Source: CATQHL01 sp965242895
GTDB taxonomy: Bacteria; Actinomycetota; Acidimicrobiia; Acidimicrobiales; CATQHL01
NCBI GenBank assembly: GCA_965242895.1
Contig: OZ251507.1
Coordinates: 1,178,001-1,242,000 of the forward strand
Direction: 5' to 3'
Length of the DNA: 64,000 nt
The notes under the pieces are model-generated. The model searched no databases and was not told where the DNA came from. It saw nothing but the letters and a program-made list of their open reading frames with translations. Of this stretch, positions 16,646 through 24,103 are shown piece after piece. Position numbers and translations under genes: made by a program. Position 1 is the first letter of the stretch, and each line of letters opens with the position of its first letter.

Positions 16646-17824
16646 GTGAGCAAAGTTGTAATCATTGGAGGGGCGCGCACCCCCATCGGAAAGCTTTCTG
16701 GGTCGCTGGCCTCCTTTTCGGGCACACAGCTAGGAAGCATGGCGATTTCCGCCGCTTTAGCAAACGCCGGAGCGCCCCCCGAAGAAGTCGACTACGTGTT
16801 CATGGGTCAAGTGCTGCTAGCAGGGGAAGGACAAGCGCCGGCAAGAGCGGCAGCCGCAAGGGCGGGAATTCCCATGAGCGTTCCTGCCTCGACAGTCAAC
16901 AAAGTTTGCCTATCGGGACTGAACGCCGTCTACCTAGCGGAGCGCATGATCGCCGCCGGCGACGCCTCCGTGGTGGTGGCGGGAGGCATGGAATCTATGA
17001 CCTCAGCCCCATATTTGGCGACTGGCGTCAGGGGCGGGCTGAAGTTAGGAGATTCTGCTTTGAGCGACTCCATGATGAGCGACGGACTCACTTGCGCCAT
17101 CGACCACTGTTCGATGGGACTGAGCACCGAGCGCTACTCCGCTGAGGAGAACCTCTCCCGCGAGGCGCAAGACACTTTCGCCGCCGCGTCCCACGAACGC
17201 GCCGCAAAGGCGCACAAAGACGGCCTGATGGAGACCGAGATCGTGCCTGTAGAAGTTCCTCAGAGGCGAGGAGACTCAATACTCTTCAGCAGCGACGAGG
17301 GCGTGCGCCCCGAAACCAGCGTTGAAAGCCTTTCCGCTCTGCGACCCGCCTTCGACGCCGCCGGGAGCATCACTGCCGGCAACGCATCTCAGATATCCGA
17401 CGGGGCTTCGGCTTTGGTGATCGCTTCGGCAGAGGCAGCGGAACGGCTCTCGGCTGATCCGTTGGCCGAGTTCATGTCCTATGCACAGGTGGCCGGACCT
17501 GACGCGTCGCTTCTGCATCAGCCTTCGGCGGCGATTACGAAGTTGTTGGAGCGCAGCGGCCTGTCGCTGAATGAAATCGACCTGTTCGAGATTAACGAGG
17601 CTTTTGCTGCCGTCGTACTGGCGTCCATGAACGACTTAGGCATCCCCCACGACGTGGTCAACGTCAACGGAGGAGCGATCGCCTTGGGTCACCCCATCGG
17701 AGCGTCGGGGAACAGGGTTCTCCTAACGTTGATCAAAGAACTGCAGCGACGGGGGGGCGGGATAGGTGCGGCTGCTCTTTGCGGAGGAGGAGGACAAGGC
17801 GACGCCGTCTTGATACGCGTCTGA
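16646..17824 (+). CDS. Acetyl-CoA C-acetyltransferase (thiolase)
   Basis: A 392-residue type II thiolase with all catalytic elements: nucleophile Cys in TVNKVCLSG, INEAFAAV, the histidine in LGHPIGASG, and the second Cys in LCGGGGQGDAV. Start is GTG at 16646. It condenses two acetyl-CoA or cleaves acetoacetyl-CoA in the cytosol; short-chain preference is suggested by family pattern. It lies divergent from methylmalonyl-CoA epimerase. It provides a useful contrast with the Cys-less paralogue at 7256-8404. Confidence 0.93.
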   Translation: MSKVVIIGGARTPIGKLSGSLASFSGTQLGSMAISAALANAGAPPEEVDYVFMGQVLLAGEGQAPARAAAARAGIPMSVPASTVNKVCLSGLNAVYLAERMIAAGDASVVVAGGMESMTSAPYLATGVRGGLKLGDSALSDSMMSDGLTCAIDHCSMGLSTERYSAEENLSREAQDTFAAASHERAAKAHKDGLMETEIVPVEVPQRRGDSILFSSDEGVRPETSVESLSALRPAFDAAGSITAGNASQISDGASALVIASAEAAERLSADPLAEFMSYAQVAGPDASLLHQPSAAITKLLERSGLSLNEIDLFEINEAFAAVVLASMNDLGIPHDVVNVNGGAIALGHPIGASGNRVLLTLIKELQRRGGGIGAAALCGGGGQGDAVLIRV

Positions 17825-18056
17825 CCTTTGCTCAAACAGAATTCTGGGCTTAAAACAGCAGTAGCCGTCGCGCTCAGAGTTCGGTAATCCGAAGCCGGAA
17901 ACGCAACTCTCCGAAGCCGAGAACGCAATTTTCTGTAAGCAATTTGCAACATTAGCCCTTCGGATCACCCGTCTTTTGCAGGAAAACCGGCTCTGAACAG
18001 GGATTATTAAGGGAGATTAACTCTAAAAACGAATTGCAACAATTCGGCTGAAAATG

Positions 18057-18085
18057 TTGACATTTGCGCGCGCAACCTGTAACAT
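18057..18085 (+). promoter_or_regulatory. Sigma70-type promoter in left repeat arm
   Basis: TTGACA (18057-18062) and TAACAT (18080-18085) are separated by exactly 17 bases. The predicted start is around 18092, at the head of the structured element that follows. The same promoter occurs at 21467-21495 on the minus strand in the right arm. Confidence 0.6.
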
Positions 18086-18091
18086 AAAGAT

Positions 18092-18225
18092 ATAAGCACC
18101 GGGTTCTCCCTCCAAAGGGTAACAACCCCCTCCAGATGGTAGTGAGTCTCCCCTCCCCGGTGCGACAGTTAGAGCGTTACTCGACAGGTCTTAAGACCTC
18201 CGGGTGGCGCTCTAGCTGTTTATGA
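18092..18225 (+). ncRNA. Candidate structured RNA, left copy
   Basis: Two hairpins follow the promoter. The first is closed by GCACCGGG (18096-18103) and CCCGGTGC (18156-18163). The second pairs ACAGTTAGAGCG (18165-18176) with CGCTCTAGCTGT (18208-18219) with one wobble, then ACTCG with CGGGT, and ends in the 14-base palindrome AGGTCTTAAGACCT. A short TTTAT follows. No convincing start codon with ribosome site was found inside. It would be transcribed towards the 3' end of recR. The location resembles that of the SRP RNA near dnaX in other bacteria, but the SRP GGAA-tetraloop domain was not found. RNA status is inference. Confidence 0.5.
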
Positions 18226-18306
18226 CAGAATCCGCTCAACGAGTTCAGCTTTTACCCCAACCACAAGGGGGAAGGACAGAGCACTCCAGCCGTCATGCAG
18301 GGGCGC

Positions 18307-18930
18307 TTATTCTGAGGGCAGTTCCCTTCGTCCGGTCAATGCTCTCCCCAAGGTGATCTCGTCGGCGTATTCCAGATCGCCTCCTGCGGGAAGCCCTCTT
18401 GCCAAGCTGGTAACGATCAATCCGAATTCGTTCAAGAGCCTGGCCAGGTACATGGCAGTGGCTTCTCCTTCCAGATTGGGGTTTGTGCCCAAAATCACCT
18501 CTTCGACGTCTTCTGCTTCCACGCGCCGCAATAACTCAGCAATCTTGAGTTGATCGGGGCCGACTCCTTCAAGAGGATTCAGAGCGCCATGCAAGACGTG
18601 ATACAGACCGTCAAACTCTCCCGTGCGCTCAAAGGCGATCACGTCCTTTGGATCCTCCACCACGCAAATCCTCCTAGCATCCCGCCGCCCGCTGCGGCAA
18701 ATGTCACACTCGGGGGACGCAGAAAGGTTGCAGCAGCGCTTACAAGTCTGGACGAGTCGGCGGGCGTCAAGGATCGAATCGGCCAAGGAATTCGCTTCAT
18801 CAGAAGGAGCCCGCAAGAGATAGAAGGCGATGCGCTCAGCCGACTTCGGGCCGATCCCAGGAAGGCGCCCTAGTTGGTCGATAAGTTCGCCGATAGGAGC
18901 GGAGTAGGGGGAATGAGAACTGAAGGACAT
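18307..18930 (-). CDS. recR: Recombination mediator RecR
   Basis: A 207-residue protein with the RecR plan: N-terminal helix-hairpin-helix (LGRLPGIGPKSAERIAFYLL), four-Cys zinc finger (CKRCCNLSASPECDIC), Toprim domain (VVEDPKDVIAFE ... GTNPNLEGEATAMYLA) and a C-terminal segment with SLARGLPAGGDLEYADE. RecR works with RecO and RecF to load RecA on gaps. It is 29 bases downstream of dnaX in the same direction, as in most bacteria; a nucleoid protein gene that is commonly found between them is missing. It lies inside the inverted repeat described above. Confidence 0.97.
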   Translation of the reverse strand: MSFSSHSPYSAPIGELIDQLGRLPGIGPKSAERIAFYLLRAPSDEANSLADSILDARRLVQTCKRCCNLSASPECDICRSGRRDARRICVVEDPKDVIAFERTGEFDGLYHVLHGALNPLEGVGPDQLKIAELLRRVEAEDVEEVILGTNPNLEGEATAMYLARLLNEFGLIVTSLARGLPAGGDLEYADEITLGRALTGRRELPSE

Positions 18931-18959
18931 GTTGGCGAATAGCGCTGGGGCGGCAAGCT

Positions 18960-21137
18960 CTAAGAACTCTGGTCGATAATCTTCGAGCCCGGGAACGCTT
19001 TTTTCATCTGTTCCAATCCTCTGTTCGGTTTCGTCTGACGCGGCAGCGACAGTTCATCAACCGAGGTGATTTCGTAACCGGAAGGCAAATCGGGTAAAGA
19101 AGGGCCGGGGGGCTCAGAGTTGCTGCCGTCGTCGACTTCGAATTCGACCGACACCTTCTGATTAAAGCTGCGGCTGAAAGCCGCCTCGACCTCTTGGCGA
19201 AAAGCCATGCTCCGCTGCAGCGTCCCTTGATGGTCGAACACCAATCGCAAACTGTTGTCGCGATTAGGTGAGAAACGACCGTGGCTCAAGGAAGCGACGG
19301 CGGATTTGGGGAACGTAGGCAAGATAGTGGACGACCAAGCCAGAACTGCTTCTTCTCGCGTGGGCGGAGCGGGCGGCGGCCCATCGCCTGACTCGGCGGC
19401 TGCGACGCTTTCGTTGCTCCGCACAGAATCGGGAGAGGCTGAGCTTTCCAAATCGGGGCTCGAACGAATGTTTGGCTGCTCAGCAGCAACAGCCCGAGCA
19501 GACGTTCGTCGGGCGGAGGGAGCAGACGGGAGCGCCGGGGCCGACCGGGCAGACGAGGCCGAAGCCGACTGGGGCTCCAGAGCAGACCGAGCCAACGAGG
19601 CCGGAGACGACTGGGACTCCAGAGCAGACCGAGCCAACGAGGCCGGAGACGACTGGGACTCCAGAGCAGACCGAGCCGACGAGGAGGATCGGGCGGACGG
19701 AGCGGACGGGGACGCCGGAGCAGACCGGGCGGACGGCTGAGATCGGGGTGCACCGGCGGAAGCCGAACCCCCCTGACCCTGGCCCACCAACTGCTCTCGC
19801 AGCCTGCGGGCGTGCTGCAGGCCTTCTGGAAGTCCGCCTTCCCGGCTAGACGGTGCGGGTGACCTGCGCGAGGAAACGGGCGCCGCTTGAGAGGTAGCAG
19901 GCGGCCGTTGCGAGGAAACAGATGGCCGTTGAGAGGTAGAAGCCGGTTTCTGAGAAGAAACAGGAGGCCGTTGCGAGGAACCGGGCGAACGTTTCGAGAC
20001 CGAAGTCAGCACCTTGGATTCGCCAACGCCCGAGCGCATTTCCGCTAACGCTTCCTCGAGCTTCTCAATTCGGGCAGCCAAGGCGTCCACACTCAAGTCC
20101 AAGTCGGCCCGCGACAAGCGCACGAGAGCCAATTCCAGGTCGACCCTAGGGTCGGGAGCGGTTCGCATACCAACCAACGCTTCGCCCAATAGTTCCATGG
20201 CGCGCGTGAGCTTTTTCGGTTTCATTTTCTGTGCTAGCTCAGCAGCGGCCGAACTCTCAGTTCTCGATACGTGTCCTGGGCCGCAGACGGCAGTCAAGAA
20301 TGCGTTCCTCAGGCACTTCAGGAGGGCTTCCCCAAGAACCCTCGGCTCTTGTCCAGACTTTAAAGCGCGGTCAGCGGCTGCCGACACGTCGGCGGCGTCT
20401 CCGGAAGCCAGCGCCTCAAGCACTTCATTTACGCTGTCGGAGACTTCTGGGGCTGCTCCGGCAGCAGCAACCTGATCGAGTGCCGACAGGGTGTCCCTAG
20501 CCGACCCGCCGCCCTCAGCCATCACGTAGGCAAGATCGCCTTCCGAGAGTTCAATTCCGGCGTCGTCGGCAACGGCGAGAACGTGCTCGTGCAGCTTTTT
20601 TTCTGGCAACAATTTGAACTGAAGGTGCTGTGTACGGCTCTTAATCGTCCGAGCCACCTTGTGAGGCTCGGTGGTGCACAAAATGAAGACCACATGCTCG
20701 GGAGGCTCCTCAAGCGTCTTGAGCAAAGCGTTCTCTGCATTTGAAGAGAGCATGTGTACCTCATCAAGCACATAGACCTTGGTACGACCAGGGCTTCCGA
20801 TGACCACGCGACTGTTCAGCTCACGAATGTCATCCACGGAATTATGGGAAGCGGCGTCGAGTTCATGCATGTCGTAGGAGGTACCGTCGGTGAACGCCGC
20901 GCACGATTGACACTCGCCGCAGGGTTCGCCTTCACGAACGTCGAGGCAGTTAAGAGCCTTGGCGAGAATGCGAGCAGTAGAAGTCTTTCCGGTGCCGCGA
21001 GGCCCGCTGAAAAGGTAAGCATGCGCCACGCGGTCGGCCGTCACAGCGTTCCTCAAAGCCGCCACCACATGCGACTGACCAACGAGTTTGCCAAAACTAG
21101 AAGGTCGATAGCGTCGGTACAGAGCTTGGTGCGTCAT
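18960..21137 (-). CDS. dnaX: DNA polymerase III tau/gamma subunit
   Basis: 725 residues. The AAA+ clamp-loader module covers about 1-365: Walker A in GPRGTGKTS, four-Cys zinc motif (CLDVREGEPCGECQSC), Walker B in YVLDEVHML, sensor CTTEPHKV. A long Ser/Ala/Pro linker (about 380-600) is built partly of tandem repeats; a structured tail (about 615-690) may be the tau-type polymerase-binding part. It loads the beta clamp and links polymerase to helicase. Start ATG lies 124 bases from the right repeat arm, whose promoter points towards it, so the arm may drive dnaX-recR. Confidence 0.96.
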   Translation of the reverse strand: MTHQALYRRYRPSSFGKLVGQSHVVAALRNAVTADRVAHAYLFSGPRGTGKTSTARILAKALNCLDVREGEPCGECQSCAAFTDGTSYDMHELDAASHNSVDDIRELNSRVVIGSPGRTKVYVLDEVHMLSSNAENALLKTLEEPPEHVVFILCTTEPHKVARTIKSRTQHLQFKLLPEKKLHEHVLAVADDAGIELSEGDLAYVMAEGGGSARDTLSALDQVAAAGAAPEVSDSVNEVLEALASGDAADVSAAADRALKSGQEPRVLGEALLKCLRNAFLTAVCGPGHVSRTESSAAAELAQKMKPKKLTRAMELLGEALVGMRTAPDPRVDLELALVRLSRADLDLSVDALAARIEKLEEALAEMRSGVGESKVLTSVSKRSPGSSQRPPVSSQKPASTSQRPSVSSQRPPATSQAAPVSSRRSPAPSSREGGLPEGLQHARRLREQLVGQGQGGSASAGAPRSQPSARSAPASPSAPSARSSSSARSALESQSSPASLARSALESQSSPASLARSALEPQSASASSARSAPALPSAPSARRTSARAVAAEQPNIRSSPDLESSASPDSVRSNESVAAAESGDGPPPAPPTREEAVLAWSSTILPTFPKSAVASLSHGRFSPNRDNSLRLVFDHQGTLQRSMAFRQEVEAAFSRSFNQKVSVEFEVDDGSNSEPPGPSLPDLPSGYEITSVDELSLPRQTKPNRGLEQMKKAFPGSKIIDQSS
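19592..19690. repeat. 42-bp tandem repeats in the dnaX linker
   Basis: Units begin at 19592, 19634 and 19676; the first two are identical and the third diverges after a few bases. The period is 14 codons, encoding ARSALESQSSPASL in the disordered linker, so copy-number change keeps the reading frame. Confidence 0.85.
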
Positions 21138-21326
21138 CAGAAGCGAGCCTAGTTAAGACCTATGACAATTCTGGCTGAAACTCCGGACGCAGTACGGCAG
21201 ATGGGACGCAGAACGACGAGATGGAGTTTGCCTGCCCTCACAAGCCTCACAAGAATTGAGGGCTGGAGTGCTCTGTCCTTCCCCCTTGTGGTTGGGATAG
21301 AAGCTGAACTCGCTGAGCGGATTCCG

Positions 21327-21460
21327 TAATAAACAGCTAGAGCGCCACCCGGAGGTCTTAAGACCTGTCGAGTAACGCTCTAACTGTCGCACCGGGGAGG
21401 GGAGACTCACTACCATCTGGAGGGGGTTGTTACCCTTTGGAGGGAGAACCCGGTGCTTAT
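21327..21460 (-). ncRNA. Candidate structured RNA, right copy
   Basis: Same two-hairpin element as the left copy, read on the minus strand towards dnaX. The promoter-like pair lies at 21490-21495 (TTGACA) and 21467-21472 (TAACAT). The closing stems are at 21389-21396/21449-21456 and 21333-21344/21376-21387. The element occupies the position between dnaX and its upstream neighbour where many bacteria encode SRP RNA, although its sequence lacks the SRP signature. It could instead be a leader of the dnaX-recR transcript that acts as attenuator. Confidence 0.5.
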
Positions 21461-21466
21461 ATCTTT

Positions 21467-21495
21467 ATGTTACAGGTTGCGCGCGCAAATGTCAA
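21467..21495 (-). promoter_or_regulatory. Sigma70-type promoter in right repeat arm, directed at dnaX
   Basis: Identical to the left-arm promoter: TTGACA and TAACAT with a 17-base spacer. Transcripts would start near 21460 and could run through the hairpin element into dnaX. Confidence 0.6.
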
Positions 21496-21631
21496 CATTT
21501 TCAGCCGAATTGTTGCAATTCGTTTTTAGAGTTAATCTCCCTTAATAATCCCTGTTCAAAGCCGATTTTTCTGCAAAAGACGGGTGATCCGAAGGGCTAA
21601 TGTTGCAAATTGCTTACAGAAAATTGCGCTG

Positions 21632-21704
21632 CCGGCTTCGAAGAGCCGATATTTGCCGGCTTCGGAACGCCGAAAATAACCGGCTTCGGTCTCGACCGGC
21701 TTCG
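21632..21704. repeat. Four CCGGCTTCG motifs outside the right arm
   Basis: The nonamer occurs at 21632, 21656, 21680 and 21696, that is with 24, 24 and 16 base spacing, up to the stop of the SDR gene. The left outer flank (about 17889-17922) has degenerate copies of its complement. The inverted repeat therefore may once have been longer. Confidence 0.7.
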
Positions 21705-21706
21705 CC

Positions 21707-22459
21707 TTACTGAGCAACGAAACCGCCATCAACAGAAAGGACTGACCCTTGGCAAAGCGAGGAATCCTCGGAGGCAAAGAACAGCACAGCAGCGGCTATC
21801 TCCTCAGGACGACCCAAGCGTCCGATCGGCATGGCCCCTATCAAGAGTTTCTTGGCAGCTTCAGAGTCGGGCTGAAGATCAGTCCAACGCTCCATCATGG
21901 GAGTTTGGATCACGCCTGGGCAGATGCAGTTGAACCGCACGCCCGAGGACGCCAACTCGATAGCCATGTCCTTCGTGAACATCACCAAGCCGCCTTTGGC
22001 GCTTCCATAGGCGGTCGAAAGTGGAAACCCCACCAAGCCGTTCAAAGACGAGATGTTGATCACGCTTCCCGAGCCGCGCTCGACCATGTGAGGGACGATG
22101 TGCTTACACATGAGCCAGGGCCCTTTCAAGTCGGTATCGAGAACTTTGTCCCACTCTGCGACGCTCATTTCATCGTAAGTGCGGCTTAGTTCCGTACCGG
22201 CGTTGTTGACCAACACGTCGACGCGGCCCCACGCATCGAGGGCGGTCGCAGCCGCCGCCTCAGCGTCTTCGGTGGAACGGACGTCGCAGCGCACCGAAAT
22301 GACCGACTTCCCGAGTTCGTCCGCCAAAGCCTTGGCGGCGTCCTCGTTCAGATCGGCAACCAACACGAGGGCGCCCTCGTCTGCGAATCTGCGGACAATG
22401 GCTTCACCGATGCCGCTTGCGCCGCCAGTCACCACACAAGTTTTCTCTGAAAGTCTCAT
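21707..22459 (-). CDS. Short-chain dehydrogenase/reductase
   Basis: A 250-residue classical SDR. Cofactor loop TGGASGIGEA, NNAGTE, active-site Ser in INISSLNG, the Tyr-Lys pair in AYGSAKGG, and CPGVIQTPM. An aspartate after strand two (VADLNED) suggests NAD(H) preference. The subgroup includes 3-oxoacyl-ACP-reductase-like and glucose-dehydrogenase-like enzymes, so the substrate stays open. Start ATG has GGAGG at proper distance. Its stop lies 78 bases from the right repeat arm. Confidence 0.9.
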   Translation of the reverse strand: MRLSEKTCVVTGGASGIGEAIVRRFADEGALVLVADLNEDAAKALADELGKSVISVRCDVRSTEDAEAAAATALDAWGRVDVLVNNAGTELSRTYDEMSVAEWDKVLDTDLKGPWLMCKHIVPHMVERGSGSVINISSLNGLVGFPLSTAYGSAKGGLVMFTKDMAIELASSGVRFNCICPGVIQTPMMERWTDLQPDSEAAKKLLIGAMPIGRLGRPEEIAAAVLFFASEDSSLCQGSVLSVDGGFVAQ

Positions 22460-22550
22460 CTGAAGTCCTCCAATGTGTCTGTTGTTTTGTTCAAGAAACT
22501 GCTATTTCGGGCATGTCTAACACCCGAAGCGCTTTAAGGCGTCAAGCTGG

Positions 22551-22592
22551 CTTGTATTCGACCCGTCTCCACTTGTATTCGACCCGTCTTCC
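22551..22592. repeat. 21-bp tandem duplication after ctaG
   Basis: Two adjacent copies differ by one base near the end and lie between the SDR start and the ctaG stop. A small duplication with no evident function. Confidence 0.65.
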
Positions 22593-22594
22593 AG

Positions 22595-23575
22595 CTAGTC
22601 CGCTGTCTCCTCTAGGGGCGGGGGGGAAGCTTCGAACGCCTCAGCGACCTGTGCATACGTGAGCACTTCCGAGTCTGAAGCGACCGACTCAGCGTTTGCC
22701 AACTCGGCGTCAGCGAAGACACCATTGCCCGAATGGGTGTCATCGCCCTGCGAACTCGCCTGCCGAAGCGCAGAGTCTCGGCGCTGCTGCCTCAACGACC
22801 AGCGGAAGAATATGACGGCGATGAGCATCCAGAGATACGCCCCTCCCGCAATCTTCATGATCAGACCAGCCGCCTGTTGATCCACAGACACGCTGATGCC
22901 CCAGAGTCTCACCTGCTTGTCATAAGCCTCATAGAGGGTGCTCTGGGCGAAAGTCAGGAAACCCGCCGGCACGGTCGGGAGCACGGACATGGCAAAGAGA
23001 TGGAACATCTTGCCGAACGGCTGCAGCCGCAAGGACGGCAGCGGTCCGCAGACCGGCATCCACATCCCTAGCGCAGTCACGAACAGCACAAGATGAACCG
23101 TGTAGTGGAAGAGTCCGTTGGAAGCACTCAAGTTGACGACCGGGGGCAGATGGGTGACGGCGACGACGGCGTTGAAAAGCACTCCGACAAAGACTGGGTG
23201 AAGCAGACGCTTCGTCCAGGGGTTGCGGATGTCCACGATCCTCATCGCCAACCAATTGGGGACGGCCAGCAGCAAGAGCGGAGGCACCACCAGCGTGATG
23301 AGGAGGTGCTGAATCATGTGCATGGAGTAGAGATACTCCTCGGAAATATCGTGAACCGGCCAGTCGCTGGCGAGCCACAGGAAGCCCAAGGCCAGCAGGT
23401 AACTGATCTTCTGCTTTCGGGTTATCTCCCCGTCGCCGCCGGGTACAGCCGGCGCCAATACCCGCTTGACGTAGTAACCCACCCCCAACGCAGCCAGTAT
23501 CAACGCCCAGACTTCCAGATGGGGACGCCATGCCCAAAGCTCGTAGTCGGCTGCCCCAATAAACACGGCAGTCAA
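22595..23575 (-). CDS. ctaG: caa3-type oxidase assembly protein CtaG
   Basis: A 326-residue membrane protein of the CtaG_Cox2 family with about seven helices. Conserved phrases: LASDWPVHDISEEYLYSMHMIQHLL with paired histidines, THLPPVVNLS, HLVLFVTALGMWMPV and GGAYLWMLIAVIFFRW. It helps metal insertion into caa3 oxidases. It is the last gene of the oxidase operon, 12 bases after the subunit IV gene. The start is TTG at 23575 or GTG at 23566. The C-terminal 55 residues are acidic and polar, extending beyond the usual family end. Confidence 0.88.
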   Translation of the reverse strand: MTAVFIGAADYELWAWRPHLEVWALILAALGVGYYVKRVLAPAVPGGDGEITRKQKISYLLALGFLWLASDWPVHDISEEYLYSMHMIQHLLITLVVPPLLLLAVPNWLAMRIVDIRNPWTKRLLHPVFVGVLFNAVVAVTHLPPVVNLSASNGLFHYTVHLVLFVTALGMWMPVCGPLPSLRLQPFGKMFHLFAMSVLPTVPAGFLTFAQSTLYEAYDKQVRLWGISVSVDQQAAGLIMKIAGGAYLWMLIAVIFFRWSLRQQRRDSALRQASSQGDDTHSGNGVFADAELANAESVASDSEVLTYAQVAEAFEASPPPLEETAD

Positions 23576-23587
23576 GCGCTGACGCCG

Positions 23588-24088
23588 CTACGTCCAGATG
23601 CGAAACGCTGTAAGCATGATGAGATACACCCCGAGCGCTAGGGAGATCCCGGTGACGAAAATGCGTTTGAAAAGCACGGAATCGAACTTGAGGTGCATGA
23701 ACCAAGCCACCACGTATATGAACTTCAGGACCATCAGAAACGTCAAGAGGACGTAGAGCACAGCGTCGCTCATGCGATGCACGGACTCAAAGTAGGTGAA
23801 GACTTCGATGGCGGTTAGGACGGCCAGGATTAGCGCAATCTTGATGTACTGCCAGTCGGAGGGGTGTTCGTGCTCGTGCTCGTGCTCGTGCTCGACGGGC
23901 TCGTGCTCGGCGGGTGCTGCCGATGCGTCGGGGGCGTCGGGGGCTGCCGATGCTGCGAGTGTTGAGGCCGAGGTCGAAGCAGTTTCGCTTTGGGAAGCAC
24001 CGGTTTCGGTTTCCACAGGGGAGTCCTCTATCGCTTCGCCGGAAATGATCTTTCCTTCCGACTCCGTGGTTGTCGAAGTGCTGCTCAC
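23588..24088 (-). CDS. Cytochrome c oxidase subunit IV-type protein
   Basis: A 166-residue protein. The second half has three membrane helices in the prokaryotic COX4 arrangement: KIALILAVLTAIEVFTY, VLLTFLMVLKFIYVVAWFMHL, and the last helix ending AFRIWT. The first 75 residues are low-complexity Ser/Thr/Ala/Glu and close with alternating Glu-His residues (about 62-74), encoded by a GTGCTC-type simple repeat near 23868-23892. Start is GTG at 24088. It lies 16 bases after ctaE and is a small stabilising subunit of the oxidase. Confidence 0.85.
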   Translation of the reverse strand: MSSTSTTTESEGKIISGEAIEDSPVETETGASQSETASTSASTLAASAAPDAPDASAAPAEHEPVEHEHEHEHEHPSDWQYIKIALILAVLTAIEVFTYFESVHRMSDAVLYVLLTFLMVLKFIYVVAWFMHLKFDSVLFKRIFVTGISLALGVYLIMLTAFRIWT

Positions 24089-24103
24089 GCTCGTTAAAAC
24101 CTA

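Larger units (their letters stand above)
17924..18291 (+). repeat. Left arm of 368-bp inverted repeat flanking recR-dnaX
   Basis: The arm matches 21261-21628 in reverse complement over equal length with about eight substitutions and no gaps by eye. The central stretch of roughly 230 bp (about 17994-18223), which includes a promoter and two hairpins, appears identical. Outside the arm, weaker similarity continues to about 17890 through CCGAAGCCG-type motifs. The arm fills most of the 482-base gap between the thiolase and recR, and no ORF of note lies within it. Confidence 0.93.
21261..21628 (-). repeat. Right arm of 368-bp inverted repeat flanking recR-dnaX
   Basis: Reverse complement of 17924-18291 with about eight substitutions, found towards both ends of the arm. 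It sits in the 569-base gap between dnaX and an SDR gene. Three of the changes are grouped around 21558-21569 and five around 21299-21329; the middle is identical, which suggests selection on that part or recent gene conversion. No transposase-like ORF exists in or between the arms. Confidence 0.93.

Noticed and set aside
16459..16740. N-terminal extension of methylmalonyl-CoA epimerase
   Set aside because: The frame is open but the added part has no glyoxalase-fold similarity and would enter the divergent thiolase gene.
18092..18225. SRP RNA (ffs) in the inverted repeat
   Set aside because: Position beside dnaX fits, but the conserved SRP domain (GGUCAGG..GGAA..AGCAGCC pattern) is absent on both strands of the arm, so I kept only an unnamed RNA candidate.
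19240..19740. CRISPR-like repeat array
   Set aside because: The repeats are in-frame units of the dnaX linker, tandem without unique spacers.
17924..21628. Composite transposon or insertion sequence
   Set aside because: The repeat arms have no transposase ORF, no short target duplication was noticed, and the enclosed genes recR and dnaX are normal neighbours in bacteria.
22929..23705. 258-codon minus-strand frame overlapping ctaG
   Set aside because: It is out of frame with the well-supported ctaG and subunit IV genes and is Arg/Ser/His-rich, as expected for a shadow frame.
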